Source: a virus
Reading direction: 5' to 3' (one strand)
Length of the DNA stretch: 64,000 bases
Virus record (IMG/VR): IMGVR_UViG_3300046455_000317
Span: 1-64,000 of that record
The position numbers were made by a program, and so were the translations under genes. How positions within the stretch are numbered: position 1 is the stretch's first letter; each line of letters begins with the position of its first letter. Positions 8,008 to 15,658 of this stretch are shown here, piece after piece. The notes beneath the pieces were generated by a model. It did no database searches, was not told the origin of the DNA, and worked only from the letters and a program-made list of their open reading frames with translations.

Positions 8008-8560
8008 GGGCCACCCCCAACGCTTCGGCCACCATCTCGAATGCCGCTTCACGATCCAAGAACCAGGCATCCAGCCCGGCGTCCTTCAATCGGTTGATGG
8101 TGCGCTTATGGCGAACCGCTCTGGCCTCGGTGTTCTTGGGGTCCAATGGGCGAACGTCACCGCGTGCGTCGCGTCTGGCCTGGATCCCGGCGATGCAGAT
8201 GGGTATGGGAGTCGTCAGGCCGATTACCAGAACCTTGAAACCCTTGCGATGGAGTTCGACGCACCGTTTGGTATCGTCGCTTACCATAATGCCCTCATAG
8301 AGGACATCGCATCCTTCCAGCGCCGACTGTTCGACCAACTCATACACGGTGTCGGTCTTCGTGATGGTATCGGTCCCACCGCACGGCGTCTCGTAGTGCC
8401 CCAGGACAGTTAGTGTCCTCCCATCGTGGGGCAGCGTATAGCTTATGGGCTGCTTGCGACCCTCGATGAAGTTGGGTGTCTTGTTGGGGCAGAGGTCCAT
8501 AATCCGTCGAACCACGGTGGACTTCCCGCTCCCAGATGTTCCTCTCAGATTCACAATCAT
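8000..8560 (-). CDS. P-loop kinase, 5-hydroxymethyl-dU DNA kinase-like
   Basis: The 186-residue protein starts MIVNLRGTSGSGKSTVV, with Walker A at residues 7-15, and has the lid-like stretch IQARRDARGDVRPLDPKNTEARAVRHKR rich in arginines. This matches the small P-loop kinases of thymidine hypermodification pathways, which phosphorylate 5-hmdU in DNA to make a leaving group. The start after GGAAGGAACGT is chosen over an upstream ATG because it puts the P-loop at the expected place. A general nucleotide kinase is the alternative; the neighbouring helical domain protein and transferase favour the DNA kinase. Confidence 0.75.
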   Translation of the reverse strand: MIVNLRGTSGSGKSTVVRRIMDLCPNKTPNFIEGRKQPISYTLPHDGRTLTVLGHYETPCGGTDTITKTDTVYELVEQSALEGCDVLYEGIMVSDDTKRCVELHRKGFKVLVIGLTTPIPICIAGIQARRDARGDVRPLDPKNTEARAVRHKRTINRLKDAGLDAWFLDREAAFEMVAEALGVARG

Positions 8561-8617
8561 ACGTTCCTTCCTCCGGACGATTCTACTATGGGGCACTCCC
8601 AGAAAGCAACCCAGATT

Positions 8618-9166
8618 TTAACTGTCGGTCAACCCGCGATAGCAGGTCAGAAACGCTTCCTTGGATTGTCTCCACGACCAAGGCATCCACGCGCCGATAC
8701 GTGCCCGCTCATCGAGGGAGACAGGCGGATAGTTGGGGAGCTTCATCAGCCAATCGTTCCAGACTTTGAGCCCATAACCTTCTCCACCCTCGAACCGGAG
8801 CATCAGTTTGTCGGCGTAGGCCACCTCTGGGGTCATCTCCTCCGGGCACCCATACTTCTGGTAGATGATCCGTTGGAGCTTGTCTTCCACGTCCCGGTAG
8901 TGCCCCAGTTCTGGGCTCTCCTTGAGCCACTTCGTCATGTCCCCAAGGTATGCCTCGGAGGCATCGTGAAGCAAGCCTTGGAGACTGTCCGACACCCTCG
9001 CCACGTAGACGGAGTGTTGGGCGACGGTAATGGGACGTTTGGTATGGCCGGCGAACCGATTGCAGCACGCCAGCCCATGGGCGATGTCTTCGAGGGTGAT
9101 GTCGTCCGGTTTGGGGTCAAACAGGTCGATGAACTTCCCAGAGAAGGTCAGGATAACGGGCTTCAC
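8618..9166 (-). CDS. HD-domain phosphohydrolase (YfbR/dNMP-phosphatase-like)
   Basis: The 182-residue protein has TVAQHSVYVAR and LLHDASEAYLGD, the H...HD motif set of the HD superfamily, with a LSD/ADK segment (YADKLMLRFEGG) later supplying the final Asp. Phage members act on nucleotides and often skew dNTP pools when a base is replaced. The GTG start overlaps the methyltransferase stop (GTGA at 9163-9166) with GGGGAAG upstream. In this context it may degrade an unwanted dNTP, but the substrate is unknown. Confidence 0.85.
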   Translation of the reverse strand: MKPVILTFSGKFIDLFDPKPDDITLEDIAHGLACCNRFAGHTKRPITVAQHSVYVARVSDSLQGLLHDASEAYLGDMTKWLKESPELGHYRDVEDKLQRIIYQKYGCPEEMTPEVAYADKLMLRFEGGEGYGLKVWNDWLMKLPNYPPVSLDERARIGAWMPWSWRQSKEAFLTCYRGLTDS

Positions 9167-9774
9167 GGTTTCTTCCCCACGATATGGACTTCTCCGCCGT
9201 GGAAGGGATGTCTCTGGGTATGGACGATTACCAACCCCATAGCGGCCCACTTGTCTCGCCATCCCGCTTCATCGAGGTGGTTCAAGTGGGCTGGCTCATT
9301 GTCTATCGCCATGTTGGGCGTTACGTGGGCGATGTATCCTCCGGGCTTCGTCACCCGGAGGATTTCACGCATCCCAAGGTCCAGGTCGCCCAGATGCTCC
9401 ATCACGTGCCTGGAACAAACGAGGTCAAAGGTCCCAGAGTAGTAGGGCATTCGTTCCACGAAGCCATTGTGGACGATCAACCCACGCTTCTGGGCTTCCG
9501 TCACCAACGGCTCATACAGATCGATCCCAACGATACGGCCACCTCTCCGGAGCCACTCTGCGAGGAGACTCCATTGGCCCCCAGAGGCAGAGCCGAGTTC
9601 CAGAATGGCTTCTCGTTCAGCCGGAACGTGTCCCAAGAGCGCACGATACGACTGGTCGTCAGTGGCGTCGCGGGATGCGATGCTCCCATCGGCGGTCAGG
9701 TCTGCTCGCATCTTCGCCATACGGCGATGGTGGTCGTAGTTCAAGTCACGAACACGTTCTAGTGGTATCGGCAT
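9163..9774 (-). CDS. class I SAM-dependent methyltransferase
   Basis: The 203-residue protein shows ILELGSASGGQWSLLAEWL (motif I), VGIDLYEPL (motif II), FDLVCSRHVMEHLGD (motif post-I/III) and REILRVTKPGGYIAH, the UbiE/Methyltransf_11 pattern. It has no target-recognition domain, so the substrate could be a small molecule or a modified base. Being coupled to the HD hydrolase and near the radical SAM enzyme, it may add a methyl group during base hypermodification, which is inference. Confidence 0.85.
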   Translation of the reverse strand: MPIPLERVRDLNYDHHRRMAKMRADLTADGSIASRDATDDQSYRALLGHVPAEREAILELGSASGGQWSLLAEWLRRGGRIVGIDLYEPLVTEAQKRGLIVHNGFVERMPYYSGTFDLVCSRHVMEHLGDLDLGMREILRVTKPGGYIAHVTPNMAIDNEPAHLNHLDEAGWRDKWAAMGLVIVHTQRHPFHGGEVHIVGKKP

Positions 9775-9786
9775 GGGGCGGTATCC

Positions 9787-10005
9787 TCAGCTGGCGCGTC
9801 GTCGTTTCTCTGGGAGCGCGAAGTCAGGCTGCTCCTTGATCCCAAAGGCATCGGCCAGGATCTTGGAGATGACCCACGAGGGACGGACACGATGGGTGTC
9901 CGCCAGTTCGCGGACCATGTCTCGAATCTCTGGGATGAGGCAGGAGAGGATGGGCTCACGCCCACCCTTCAGCGGCGGCTGGCGCCTGTATTTGAGTTTA
10001 CCCAC
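9787..10005 (-). CDS. ribbon-helix-helix-like small DNA-binding protein
   Basis: The 72-residue protein starts at a GTG overlapping the preceding stop. It has a Lys/Arg-rich arm (GKLKYRRQPP) then PILSCLIPEIRDMVRELADTHRVRPSWVISKIL, a strand-helix-turn-helix pattern like CopG/Arc repressors. It could bind one of the repeated operators in this genome. The C-terminus is basic (PEKRRRAS). Confidence 0.6.
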   Translation of the reverse strand: MGKLKYRRQPPLKGGREPILSCLIPEIRDMVRELADTHRVRPSWVISKILADAFGIKEQPDFALPEKRRRAS

Positions 10006-10243
10006 GGCGCACCTCCTGTTGCAGAATGGCGATTGTGAGCGTGATCTGGTCCCGGCGCTGGCGAAGGAGCTTGATGATGCCGCCCACGCTGGCATGGGTG
10101 CCGTTCTTTCGCTCGTGGGCGACAGCCTTCCCCACGATCTTATGGGCGCGTGTCTTCTTCCTCCGCTTCGCCCAAGCAGACTTCTGGATCACGCTCATCT
10201 TCTCCTTGCCTTCTGGTGTTTGGGTCCAATGTGTCTTACTCAT
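9998..10243 (-). CDS. small basic protein
   Basis: The 81-residue protein begins MSKTHWTQTPEGKEKMS, resembling the NUMOD-type TPEG..KMS motif sometimes found beside nucleases, and is rich in Lys/Arg (AWAKRRKKTRAHK). The C-terminus is helical. It starts after GAAGGAATGA and overlaps the RHH-like gene. Nucleic acid binding is likely from charge alone. Confidence 0.55.
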   Translation of the reverse strand: MSKTHWTQTPEGKEKMSVIQKSAWAKRRKKTRAHKIVGKAVAHERKNGTHASVGGIIKLLRQRRDQITLTIAILQQEVRRG

Positions 10244-10416
10244 TCATTCCTTCTTTCATTCACTATGTTAGTGACGGACGGCCCCACCACCGCACCCGTC
10301 TACGAGGATCTCCAAACCCATCGAAAGTGACTTCATCCTCGTGCCTCGGCTGAGTTGCCCCCAGAGAAAACCCACCCAGAACCCTGGAAGCCCACGGTCA
10401 CTCGTGGCGATGCCAT
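10244..10416. other. intergenic spacer without recognisable gene
   Basis: This 173-nt gap separates the radical SAM gene from the small basic protein gene. A short open frame crosses it on the reverse strand, but it has no ribosome-binding site at a sensible start and overlaps the enzyme gene. I see no clear hairpin or promoter. Confidence 0.5.
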
Positions 10417-11814
10417 TTACACCGAGTGAAGTGTTATCGTCTTGGACTTCACCCATGGGTTGCGGAAGTCAGGAAGACGGAGCGCCTTGGCAGCCGTCAA
10501 CGTCTCACTTCCACAAAGTGACTCCTCGTGGCCGTCACCGCACCGGAGACACCCGGACGGCGGGCATATTTCCATCTCTGCGAACTGAGTTGCCTCCTTG
10601 GACTTCTGGAACATGGGAACGCGATGGCCGTGGCATTGGTCGGCGGTCAAAAACTCCGGTCCCATCGACTTCCAGAGGCCACCAGGCTTCTGGGTATACT
10701 CGTAGCACAGCGCGTAGGTCATCCCAAGCGACATGGCCTTCTTCTGGTATCTGGCGTGTCCCTCGCGCCGATACGATTCCACGACGGTCTTCTGGCCGCC
10801 GCACTGGTTCTCGACAAACAGTTCTTTGAACCGATCGGAGCGTGGCCCAGGGAACTTCTTGGCGATTCTCTCAACCATTGCTTTCGCCCAAGCGTGCCCG
10901 GCTTCCACGAATTTGACGATGACGTGGTCCACGCCGTTGGCGGCCAGCTTCTCAAACAACTCCTCGACATCGTCGTGGGTCACGACCCCAGGGATTATGG
11001 GGTTGCACTGGATGGAAACGTAGATGCCGGCGTCGTGGAGTTCCTTGCACTCTGCAATGGTTTGGTCGAGGGTGATGGCCCCAGGCGACAGCCGGTGCCA
11101 CGTCTCTGGGTCTGGGGTATTGATCGACTTCTGGGCGTAGCTGTACTTGTTGAGGCGGAGAAGGTCATACGCCCAGTCTGGGTAGGACAGGCGCGACAGG
11201 AAGAAGATCGGCAGCCCAGCGTCCACGAATGCTTGGGCGCCACGCTCCGTGTTATGGTAGTATTCCTCCAGAGGGAGGAATGGATCCGTGAAGCTGGAGA
11301 AGTAACCAGCCGTGGAGACTTGCATCGACTTCAGCTGCTTCCGGACGTGCGCCCCATAGTCGGTGGGGACGGTAATCAATCCGCTCCCACGATACCCTCG
11401 ACTGCCGGAGTTCACGTAGCAGAACGCGCACCCCACGGAGCACCAGCCCCCATAGGGTTGGGTCAGAATCGCGTCTGTCTCACATGGGCGGTCCCTCTGG
11501 CCCTGTTGCAGCCCATCGTTCTTGGACGAATACCAGCCCTGAAGATCCTTCGCCTTCTCCAAGCGAAGATGGGGGAATGGTTCGAGGAAGACCACGACAT
11601 CCTTCATGTTCTCCTCCAGCGCCCCACGGACCATTCCGATCTTGGCCGTCCGCTGGAGAATCTCCCGATTGGTAACCGGATCGTGCTTCCGCTCGATGGG
11701 CCCAAGGAAGTCTCGCATATCCGGGTCCACTTTCATGAAGTGTTGGTATGCGGTCTTCGTTGGGGAGTTGTCGTCGTCATCCTCCAAGTTCAGGAGGTCA
11801 ATCTCACTTTGCAT
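10417..11814 (-). CDS. radical SAM enzyme of the putative DNA hypermodification cluster
   Basis: The 465-residue protein has the cluster-binding motif C125-SVG-C129-AF-C132 (CxxxCxxC) followed by YVNSGSRGYRG, and extra cysteines near the C-terminus (CPPSGCLRCGDGHEESLC) that could hold a second cluster. The first 110 residues are an acidic extension. Radical SAM isomerases rearrange the amino acid attached to 5-hmdU in characterised phage pathways, and the gene lies between kinase and transferase homologues, so I infer such a role. Spore-photoproduct-lyase-like repair is an alternative. Confidence 0.82.
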   Translation of the reverse strand: MQSEIDLLNLEDDDDNSPTKTAYQHFMKVDPDMRDFLGPIERKHDPVTNREILQRTAKIGMVRGALEENMKDVVVFLEPFPHLRLEKAKDLQGWYSSKNDGLQQGQRDRPCETDAILTQPYGGWCSVGCAFCYVNSGSRGYRGSGLITVPTDYGAHVRKQLKSMQVSTAGYFSSFTDPFLPLEEYYHNTERGAQAFVDAGLPIFFLSRLSYPDWAYDLLRLNKYSYAQKSINTPDPETWHRLSPGAITLDQTIAECKELHDAGIYVSIQCNPIIPGVVTHDDVEELFEKLAANGVDHVIVKFVEAGHAWAKAMVERIAKKFPGPRSDRFKELFVENQCGGQKTVVESYRREGHARYQKKAMSLGMTYALCYEYTQKPGGLWKSMGPEFLTADQCHGHRVPMFQKSKEATQFAEMEICPPSGCLRCGDGHEESLCGSETLTAAKALRLPDFRNPWVKSKTITLHSV

Positions 11815-12001
11815 CTTTCACTCCCAGTTCTTCATCTGAGACCCATATGGTTGCCTCGACAAACGCCCCATCGAGGGTTGGGGCCACGTAAGCCGTTGGA
11901 GCCACACGGATGCCTCCCAAGTTAGCCACGCGCTGAGCCGCCTTCTCACGATATTGTTTCCGCCGTTCTTTGTCGGTCTGGCGCTTGTCGTAGATCGTCA
12001 T
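11804..12001 (-). CDS. unknown 65-residue protein
   Basis: The protein (MTIYDKRQTDKERRKQYREKAAQR...) has a basic N-terminal helix and a beta-rich remainder (AFVEATIWVSDEELGV). Its start overlaps the stop of the FAD enzyme gene and its end overlaps the radical SAM gene start. No family is recognised. Confidence 0.6.
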   Translation of the reverse strand: MTIYDKRQTDKERRKQYREKAAQRVANLGGIRVAPTAYVAPTLDGAFVEATIWVSDEELGVKDAK

Positions 12002-12840
12002 TGGGCTCCTATGTGGGACATCTCATTCGCGGCCCATCCAGCGGCGATGCACCCGAATTTGCCCGCCCCAACAGCTACCCATATCCGCTCGTTGACCTGC
12101 GCTAGCAGGCACGGTTTCCGCCCAGACAGATCGAATGACCGAAGCCCTTCACGGATCTGGGTGGGACCGTCTGTTCGCCCCATTGCGGCTTGGATCCGGA
12201 GCTTGGACTGGATCGTTCGCTCATCGGTCCAATTCTCTGGCTTCAGGGCGGAGCCGTCTGCCGCCCATATCTCCGTGGGCGTAATGTTATGGACGGTGAC
12301 CTGCTTGTATGGGGCCCAAGTCTGGACGAACGGATGCTCCACCTGTCCGGAGAACCGGAAGCTGACCCCATGCTTCGCCGTCAGCTGAATCTCTGGGATG
12401 AGTCGCATCGTTCCCATACCGGCGGCAACCACGAGGAGCCGGCAGGTCTCCATGATTTCGATCCCATGCTTTATGTAGTGGACCGTTGGGAAACCTGTTC
12501 GCTCTCGGATCCACGAGTCGTCCACTTCTTCGTGGGGTGACCCATAGACACGGTCCATTCCAATACGCCAGACATCCCTTTTCAGAATGTCTCCGCTGGG
12601 ATGAATCTGGAATGTCTCCTTGGTAAGCCCAAACAGGGTGTCGAGGGTATCCAACATGGGCTTTTCCTCATCCTTGGGAAGCCCGGTCAGTGGAGATGGT
12701 TTGACGCTTCCTCCGCATGGGCCGGTCCCAGAGAGTGGACGATGGCTGTCGAGCACTAGGGTGTCTCGCCCTTGGAGCCGGAACATCCCGGCGATGGACG
12801 CGCCCACCACTCCGTTGCCGATGACGATAGCGTCTCTCAT
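11998..12840 (-). CDS. FAD-dependent oxidoreductase/lyase (DAO-like)
   Basis: The 280-residue protein starts MRDAIVIGNGVVGASIAGMF, with the GxGxxG dinucleotide fold at 8-13 followed by LVLDSHRP, and later LLVVAAGMGT; WVAVGAGKFG near the end fits the C-terminal FAD-contacting loop of D-amino-acid oxidase-like enzymes. In known phage pathways a flavin-dependent lyase cleaves the amino acid placed on the thymine methyl. The ATG at 12840 overlaps the previous stop (ATGA). I infer that it processes a modified base; substrate is unproven. Confidence 0.82.
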   Translation of the reverse strand: MRDAIVIGNGVVGASIAGMFRLQGRDTLVLDSHRPLSGTGPCGGSVKPSPLTGLPKDEEKPMLDTLDTLFGLTKETFQIHPSGDILKRDVWRIGMDRVYGSPHEEVDDSWIRERTGFPTVHYIKHGIEIMETCRLLVVAAGMGTMRLIPEIQLTAKHGVSFRFSGQVEHPFVQTWAPYKQVTVHNITPTEIWAADGSALKPENWTDERTIQSKLRIQAAMGRTDGPTQIREGLRSFDLSGRKPCLLAQVNERIWVAVGAGKFGCIAAGWAANEMSHIGAQ

Positions 12841-13043
12841 TTGGGATTTCCTAGTGTGGCGAGTGCACGCCCAAACTTCGCCAAGTCTTCCCCAGTTAGA
12901 TTCTGGACGAAGTGAAGACGGATGAGCCCATCCACCGGGATTTCCAAAAGAATGTCGCCGCATTCCGGTGGAAGGTTGAAGCCTTCGTCTTTCAACGCTT
13001 GGTAAAGGTTGGGCGGAAAGTGGTAGTAAGCAGAAAGGCTCAT
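12837..13043 (-). CDS. unknown 68-residue protein between FAD enzyme and aldo-keto reductase
   Basis: The protein MSLSAYYHFPPNLYQALKDE... has a CGDILLEIPVDGLIRLHFVQNL beta-hairpin-like centre. It is coupled at both ends (overlaps of 4 nt). No family is recognised; tight coupling suggests that it may serve the two enzymes. Confidence 0.6.
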   Translation of the reverse strand: MSLSAYYHFPPNLYQALKDEGFNLPPECGDILLEIPVDGLIRLHFVQNLTGEDLAKFGRALATLGNPK

Positions 13044-13900
13044 CCCATGTTCTCCCTGAGATGCTCTAGATTGTTGGTCCCCACGATGGGCGTTACATGG
13101 TTGTCCTTACACCATTGGAGGATCTGCCGCCGTTCCGCGATGTCCCGGCCTTGCCCCAACGGGCTATGGGCCATCACCGCAACGTTCATCGCGCGGAAGA
13201 AAGGGAGCACCCCAGCGAGCCCATCCAGACGGACCTGAATCGACGCCAATCGAGGGCAGGTGAGACGGGCGGTGTAGAATTGGTCCACGCTGAAGTTACA
13301 CACGCCCACGTAATCGGCCTTGTCTCCCAACAGGTCATTCAGCGCCGCCATTGTTCCCTCGATGGGGACATTGGCGTTGGGCCAGTGGATTTGGAACAGC
13401 CCCAAAGGTCCGCCCAGATTGTAAACGCTCCGAGACGCTGCCCGGAGGACATTCGTGTAGGTCATATGGTTCCGGCTGACCTTAGTGGCGATCCGGATCG
13501 GCGCGTTCTTCCCCAAGACCTCCCCAAGTTCCTTCTCCACGCGCCCATACCCATACGTCTCAGCGGTATCGATCAGCGTGACGCCCAAGCCCATAGCCTC
13601 TTGGGGTAGTCTGGGATCGTATTTCCACCCATAGCTTCCCCAACCGGGACGGGTGGAGAGCGTCAGTGGAACCGTGCATGGGACCGCCACTGTTTCTCTG
13701 GGGAGTTCCCTGAGACGGCGGATGGCGCGACTTCGCGCCTGCTCTTTCATCTGGGACGTGGCGGCGGTGAAGGCTTCGCGCCAGTGGGCTTCATAGAGCG
13801 ACCCATGGACGGCATTGCGGGCGAGGGCCAAGACTTCCTCTGGGACCTCCCCATCTTTGCCCTCCAGGTAGTCAGCGGCGGCACCGAACGGAATTATCAT
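13040..13900 (-). CDS. aldo-keto reductase
   Basis: Residues 71-286 follow the aldo-keto reductase barrel. The catalytic tetrad is complete: Asp111 and Tyr116 in LIDTAETYG, Lys140 in RIATKV, His172 in LFQIHWPN. VGVCNFS, AHSPLGQG and TPIVGTNN match the NADPH-binding side. The first 70 residues are an unrelated helical extension. AKRs reduce aldehydes or ketones with NADPH. One is unexpected in a phage; its place between the FAD enzyme and the transferase suggests that it reduces a carbonyl made during base modification, which is inference. Start: ATG after GGAGAATGA. Confidence 0.88.
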   Translation of the reverse strand: MIIPFGAAADYLEGKDGEVPEEVLALARNAVHGSLYEAHWREAFTAATSQMKEQARSRAIRRLRELPRETVAVPCTVPLTLSTRPGWGSYGWKYDPRLPQEAMGLGVTLIDTAETYGYGRVEKELGEVLGKNAPIRIATKVSRNHMTYTNVLRAASRSVYNLGGPLGLFQIHWPNANVPIEGTMAALNDLLGDKADYVGVCNFSVDQFYTARLTCPRLASIQVRLDGLAGVLPFFRAMNVAVMAHSPLGQGRDIAERRQILQWCKDNHVTPIVGTNNLEHLRENMG

Positions 13901-14092
13901 TCATTCTCCTAGCTGGAACTCAACGTAGTCACTGACGATTACCAACGCTTCCCCATAGCTCCCAGCGCAAAAGACGCGTGTCGCCATCTCCTCTGCCTTC
14001 TCTTTCTGGCCGGCCTTTCGGAGTGCTTCCTTGGCAGCGGCCAGAACCGCGAAGATGTTCCCATCGATGGGGCCTTTGACGATGGGCCTCAT
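13901..14092 (-). CDS. unknown 63-residue protein
   Basis: The protein MRPIVKGPIDGNIFAVLAAAKEALRKAG... EMATRVFCAGSYGEALVIVSDYVEFQLGE is helical with a conserved-looking CAGSYGEAL segment. Proteins of this type occur in many phages without known function. It is coupled to the transferase gene (ATG overlapping its stop). Confidence 0.6.
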   Translation of the reverse strand: MRPIVKGPIDGNIFAVLAAAKEALRKAGQKEKAEEMATRVFCAGSYGEALVIVSDYVEFQLGE

Positions 14093-14946
14093 TGGGCTTC
14101 TCCTCCAGGTGTCGCGTCATACAGACGTTCCGCCGTGGCTGAGTATGGGGCCCACTCCGCCAACCCCATCCGAAGTTCAATAGAGTCATACCCGATGGGG
14201 TATGCGTAGTTGTTATGGGACTTCCACTTACAGAGGATGGTCTCAATCTCCTGGATCCCAATCGGCCGTTTTCGGTCTGGCGGAGCCATCGCACCTCGGA
14301 AGGTCACCAACAGTTCCTTGGCGACTTTCGCCACCGCGATCTTCTCTGGGGTTTCTGCGTTGTAGCTTGGGGACAGCTTCCACTGGATGAGGGCGGATTT
14401 GTAGGGTTGGTCGTACATCATGACCTCGGTGTCTCCGAAGTCTATGGGAATCCCCATCACTCGCTCCAACATATCTGCCGCCTTGAACGCGATCCATGGG
14501 CCGAACTGGGGAATGGAGATCGCCCGTTCGCGGATGGTGGTAAACTTCGGCGCACCACTTATCAAGAAGTCCACCGCTACCTCTGGGCGTTTATAGACAT
14601 TGGAGAATATCTCGGTGGACTCGATGGCTTTCTCCCCACGCCAATGCCGGCGCTCATGGCCTCTGGGCCATCGCCCTCCCATCGGTGTTGGGGACGTGTT
14701 GGACGCCATGATCTTGAAGAAGTACCAGTAATCGTCCCCAGTATGCTCGCTCAGCCAGCTGGAGACGCCGGCATTGTAGCAACACCAATAGGCGAACAAC
14801 CAACGCTTCAGTTGCTCGCGCTCCAACGCAGCCCCAGCTAACGCGATGTAGAGTGGATCCAGATCGCCGGTGCGAAGGAGATAGTTCCCAAACTCCTCAA
14901 TGTTGGGTAGTCGATGGTTCCGATCCATCCTCGTCAATAGGGTCAT
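14089..14946 (-). CDS. amino-acid:DNA transferase-like protein (ADDT/aGPT-Pplase clade 2)
   Basis: The 285-residue protein resembles the helical transferases that attach an amino acid to activated 5-hmdU in phage DNA: AYWCCYNAGVSSWLSE, GHERRHWRGEKAIES, VDFLISGAPKF and FGPWIAFKAADMLERV give the HhH-glycosylase-like pattern of the family, with a C-terminal WKSHNNYAYPIGYDSIEL. I start at 14946 (GGAAGG 6 nt upstream); 14928 is the alternative. It belongs to the proposed pathway with the kinase, radical SAM and FAD enzymes. The assignment is from remembered family features and needs a profile search. Confidence 0.7.
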   Translation of the reverse strand: MTLLTRMDRNHRLPNIEEFGNYLLRTGDLDPLYIALAGAALEREQLKRWLFAYWCCYNAGVSSWLSEHTGDDYWYFFKIMASNTSPTPMGGRWPRGHERRHWRGEKAIESTEIFSNVYKRPEVAVDFLISGAPKFTTIRERAISIPQFGPWIAFKAADMLERVMGIPIDFGDTEVMMYDQPYKSALIQWKLSPSYNAETPEKIAVAKVAKELLVTFRGAMAPPDRKRPIGIQEIETILCKWKSHNNYAYPIGYDSIELRMGLAEWAPYSATAERLYDATPGGEAQ

Positions 14947-15091
14947 TCGTGCCTTCCATCTCCTTCTCCAGCATTTCAAAGATGAGGATTGAGACAGACT
15001 TGCCTGTCTCCAACCGTCTCTGGCGGAGATAGTCTTTGACTGGCTGGGTTACATGGGCCGCGATGTAGACGTTACGATCTGAGGTTATCAT
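14897..15091 (-). CDS. ribbon-helix-helix-like protein
   Basis: The 64-residue protein MITSDRNVYIAAHVTQPVKDYLRQRRLETGKSVS... has a short strand and two helices in the spacing of RHH DNA-binding proteins, then an acidic tail. It overlaps the transferase start by 50 nt. It may be an autoregulator. Confidence 0.6.
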   Translation of the reverse strand: MITSDRNVYIAAHVTQPVKDYLRQRRLETGKSVSILIFEMLEKEMEGTNDPIDEDGSEPSTTQH

Positions 15092-15467
15092 GGTCGTGGA
15101 CCTTTCGGATCAGTTCAACTACCCAACGATGGTTGAACCCGCTCACCGTCTCCTTTGCTGATTGCCATTCACTCATTCCCTGGGGAGAGACCACCAGCGT
15201 CCGTTTGGAGCCGCTGTTCTCATCCCATATGATATACCGCGCATGGCTATGGTTCGCCAGACGCAGCATCGTCAACTCTTGAATCCCTTGGGACTTGAAG
15301 TTTGGATTCGCGTGCTTCCCTTCCCACCACGATGTAACTCCGTTCCCAGTAACGGAGAGGTCAGGCACCCCAAAGAGGTGGCGATCCTCGTGGCGGAATA
15401 TAACATACCCTGGAAACGCTTTTCGGACAAGAGTTACCAAAGCTGACTTGAGAGTTGCCTCGGTCAC
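15072..15467 (-). CDS. PD-(D/E)XK nuclease (VRR-NUC-like)
   Basis: The 131-residue protein has FGVPDLSVTGNGVTSWWEGKHA, the PD...EGK metal-binding core, then a QELTMLRLA helix and a C-terminal RKVHD segment. The length and layout suit VRR-NUC/Holliday-junction-type nucleases of phages. It may resolve recombination intermediates or degrade host DNA that lacks the phage modification; the latter is speculation. Confidence 0.8.
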   Translation of the reverse strand: MTEATLKSALVTLVRKAFPGYVIFRHEDRHLFGVPDLSVTGNGVTSWWEGKHANPNFKSQGIQELTMLRLANHSHARYIIWDENSGSKRTLVVSPQGMSEWQSAKETVSGFNHRWVVELIRKVHDHDNLRS

Positions 15468-15658
15468 TCCTCCTCCAGATATTGGTTTGGCGTCCCATAA
15501 TCCAAGGAGCCTTGCGACTTACAGCGCCGACACTTGGCCTCTCGCCAGTTGTCTGTCTTCTGTCCCTCTGGGGACTTCATGGGCTGGACGTGGCCGCATT
15601 CCTGGCACGTCCTGAGCCAATCAGTCGCTTGGAACCGTGGGTCGCGGAGTTTCATCAT
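15464..15658 (-). CDS. zinc-ribbon protein
   Basis: The 64-residue protein contains CQECGHVQPM and CRRCKSQG, two CxxC knuckles 20 residues apart that would bind one zinc. The N-terminus MMKLRDPRFQATDWLRT is basic. It is coupled to both neighbours. Nucleic acid or protein binding is possible. Confidence 0.65.
   Translation of the reverse strand: MMKLRDPRFQATDWLRTCQECGHVQPMKSPEGQKTDNWREAKCRRCKSQGSLDYGTPNQYLEEE

Noticed and set aside
10268-10456. A 62-codon reverse frame after the radical SAM gene
   Set aside because: It overlaps the enzyme gene at its start, has no ribosome-binding site and an unlikely composition.
10528-11925. A 465-codon plus-strand frame opposite the radical SAM gene
   Set aside because: Antisense shadow of a gene with intact CxxxCxxC motif; no ribosome-binding site or recognisable domain.
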